Below, piece after piece: positions 4,471 through 6,104 of a DNA stretch of 6,104 nt. The position numbers were made by a program, and so were the translations under genes. Position 1 is the stretch's first letter. The number at the start of each line of letters is the position of its first letter. Where the stretch lies: contig DDIP01000126.1 of the NCBI GenBank assembly GCA_002338605.1, positions 1 to 6,104 on the forward strand, in the 5' to 3' direction. The notes under the pieces are model-generated. The model was not told the DNA's origin. It worked only from the letters and a program-made list of their open reading frames with translations, and did no database searches. This stretch comes from Proteobacteria bacterium UBA1847. GTDB taxonomy: Bacteria > Pseudomonadota > Gammaproteobacteria > Steroidobacterales > Woeseiaceae.

Positions 4471-6104
4471 ATGCTCAAAGAAGACGACTACCAATGGCTT
4501 TTTCGCAAAGCCCCCGCAATGGCAACCTCGATTTCGGAGGATGGCGTCTACCTCGATGTGAACGACACAATGCTTGCGCGTCTCGGCTACCAGCGCGAAG
4601 AAATGGTCGGTCGCAAGCCCGAGGGCTTCACGACGGCGGAGAGTACCGCCCGGGTCCGCGACGAGCTGCGCCCGGCGCTGCGGCGAACCGGCAAACTGGA
4701 AAACAAACCCATCAGTTTTGTCACCAAGTCCGGAGAAGTCGTGGACTGCATGACAAGTGCAATCATCGAGCGCGATCGTGACGGCAAGTTTCTCCGAACC
4801 GTCGCGATGTATTCGGAAATATCGGACCAGGCTCGTGCAAATTTCAAATATCGAACCTTGTATCGTGCGACACCGGCGATGCTGCATACAGTCGACGGTG
4901 ACGGCCATATTGTTACGGTCACGGATCATTGGCTGCAGAAGCTCGGTTACAAGCGGGAAGATGTGCTGGGTCGTCCCATAACCGATTTTTTCAGTCTGCG
5001 CGACCGAAAATTCTATGCCGATGGACGTATGCAGGAGCTGATTAGCGCCGGTGATTTCAATAATCTCGAGCGCCAGATGGTGACCAAAGACGGCCTTGTG
5101 CTCGACGTGATCATGTCCGCGATATCCAACCGCGATGCCGACGGAAAAGTTGATCGGATGCTGGTTGCATCGAAGGATGTCACTGAGCGCCGACGTGCTG
5201 AAAGAGATCTTCGACGAAGTCTCGCCGAGAATGCGCGGTTGCGCGAGGAACTTGAACGCGAGCGTGACTACCTTCGTGAAGAAGTCAACGTTGCGATGAA
5301 TTTCGGCCATATCATCGGAACCAGCCCTGCGCTGCGACGCATGATGAAGCGCGTGGAAGCAGTAGCGGAAACCCCGGCGAGTGTGCTGGTACAGGGCGAG
5401 TCCGGTGTCGGCAAGGAACTCGTCGCACACGCGATTCACCTGCAAAGTCCGCGTGCTGACCGCCCCTTGGTCAAGGTCAATTGCGCGTCGATTCCAACAG
5501 AACTTTTTGAAAGCGAATTCTTCGGCCATGTCAAAGGCGCTTTTACCGGGGCGCATCGCGATCGCATTGGCCGTTTTCAATTGGCCGACGGCGGCACTAT
5601 CTTCCTGGACGAAATCGGCGAAATTCCGTTGGAACTGCAGAGTAAATTGCTGCGAGTCCTGCAGGAAAGCGAATTCGAGCGAGTGGGTGACGATGTGACT
5701 CGCAGCGTTGACGTCAGGGTGATTGCGGCGACCAACCGCGACCTTGAGCAACTGATCGTCGACGGAGAATTCCGCGAGGATTTATTCTATCGACTGAGTG
5801 TATTCCCCGTCGAAGTGCCGCCGCTTCGCGAGCGGGGTGAAGACATCGTACAGCTTGCCCAGCACTTCCTGGAGCAAACCTGCAACGAATTCGGTCGTGA
5901 TGACCTGACCCTGACACAGTCACAGGCCGCCAATCTGCGCGCCTACGACTGGCCCGGCAATATTCGTGAACTGGATAATGCTATTGCTCGAGCAGTGGTG
6001 TTGGGGGTAGATGAAGAAATTACTCCAGACCTTTTGGGATTGGGAGGAGGAAAAGACGAACTCGATGAGGTCGACAACCTCCCCTACCATGAATCCCTGG
6101 ACCG
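4471..6104 (+). CDS. Sigma-54-dependent transcriptional activator, PAS-PAS-AAA+ (3' end beyond window)
   Basis: The first 544 codons are present. Two PAS domains occupy about residues 7-118 and 127-238 (each with a GYxREExxGR-type segment: GYQREEMVGR, GYKREDVLGR). A coiled-coil linker covers about 239-272, and the AAA+ domain starts at HIIGTSPALRR (280-290). Key motifs are Walker A GESGVGKE (309-316), GAFTGA that contacts sigma-54 (356-361), Walker B GGTIFLDEIG (374-383), IAATNRD (418-424), FREDLFYRL (434-442) and WPGNIREL (494-501). The expected C-terminal Fis-type helix-turn-helix is cut off. There is no receiver domain, so control is probably by a ligand, redox state or partner sensed by the PAS domains rather than by a histidine kinase; their ligand is unknown. 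ATG 4471 follows an in-frame stop at 4459-4461; no Shine-Dalgarno sequence is seen. It is divergent from the sigma-54-promoter-driven small gene, its likely target. Confidence 0.92.
   Translation, partial: MLKEDDYQWLFRKAPAMATSISEDGVYLDVNDTMLARLGYQREEMVGRKPEGFTTAESTARVRDELRPALRRTGKLENKPISFVTKSGEVVDCMTSAIIERDRDGKFLRTVAMYSEISDQARANFKYRTLYRATPAMLHTVDGDGHIVTVTDHWLQKLGYKREDVLGRPITDFFSLRDRKFYADGRMQELISAGDFNNLERQMVTKDGLVLDVIMSAISNRDADGKVDRMLVASKDVTERRRAERDLRRSLAENARLREELERERDYLREEVNVAMNFGHIIGTSPALRRMMKRVEAVAETPASVLVQGESGVGKELVAHAIHLQSPRADRPLVKVNCASIPTELFESEFFGHVKGAFTGAHRDRIGRFQLADGGTIFLDEIGEIPLELQSKLLRVLQESEFERVGDDVTRSVDVRVIAATNRDLEQLIVDGEFREDLFYRLSVFPVEVPPLRERGEDIVQLAQHFLEQTCNEFGRDDLTLTQSQAANLRAYDWPGNIRELDNAIARAVVLGVDEEITPDLLGLGGGKDELDEVDNLPYHESLD

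Noticed and set aside
4444..5751. Long minus-strand open frame of 435 codons
   Set aside because: It lies wholly antisense to the PAS-PAS-AAA+ activator, whose motifs are unmistakable; the antisense product shows no domain and is a codon-bias shadow.

Overview
The window looks like chromosomal DNA from a gammaproteobacterium, probably environmental. This is judged from moderate GC with even codon use, Kef, MATE and dienelactone hydrolase proteins of proteobacterial type, and a sigma-54 activator. No phage, insertion sequence or CRISPR features are visible, and the species cannot be named from the sequence.

Left part (1-3885). The window opens inside a MATE-family efflux pump on the minus strand. 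A 51-residue single-span membrane protein is divergent from it, with only 33 bp between the two starts. That small gene converges on a complete Kef-type potassium/proton antiporter, and their stop codons abut. Across a 110 bp divergent gap lies a dienelactone-hydrolase-like protein with a lipoprotein signal peptide, followed after 34 bp by a small PGPGW-type two-span membrane protein. These are ordinary membrane, envelope and stress genes.

Right part (3886-6104). This is the unusual part. The plus strand carries a PAS-PAS-AAA+ sigma-54 activator, truncated by the window edge before its DNA-binding domain. Its upstream region reads as a full sigma-54 control region pointing the other way. It has three 16-bp palindromes (consensus TTACGAAATTCCGTAA), then an exact match to the IHF consensus, then a near-perfect -24/-12 promoter on the minus strand. 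That promoter faces a 45-residue open reading frame with a good ribosome binding site and a signal peptide. Beyond its stop codon lies about 200 bp packed with inverted repeats, three of which carry C-runs in their loops (minus-strand reading). This stretch closes on an 8-bp stem followed by a U-rich tract, as in a terminator.

The simplest model, which is inference, is one roughly 430-nt sigma-54-dependent transcript encoding a tiny exported peptide and carrying a structured 3' RNA. The neighbouring PAS regulator would switch it on. The same palindromes sit just downstream of the regulator's own probable promoter, so the regulator may also repress itself. I do not recognise the peptide, the RNA or the operator.
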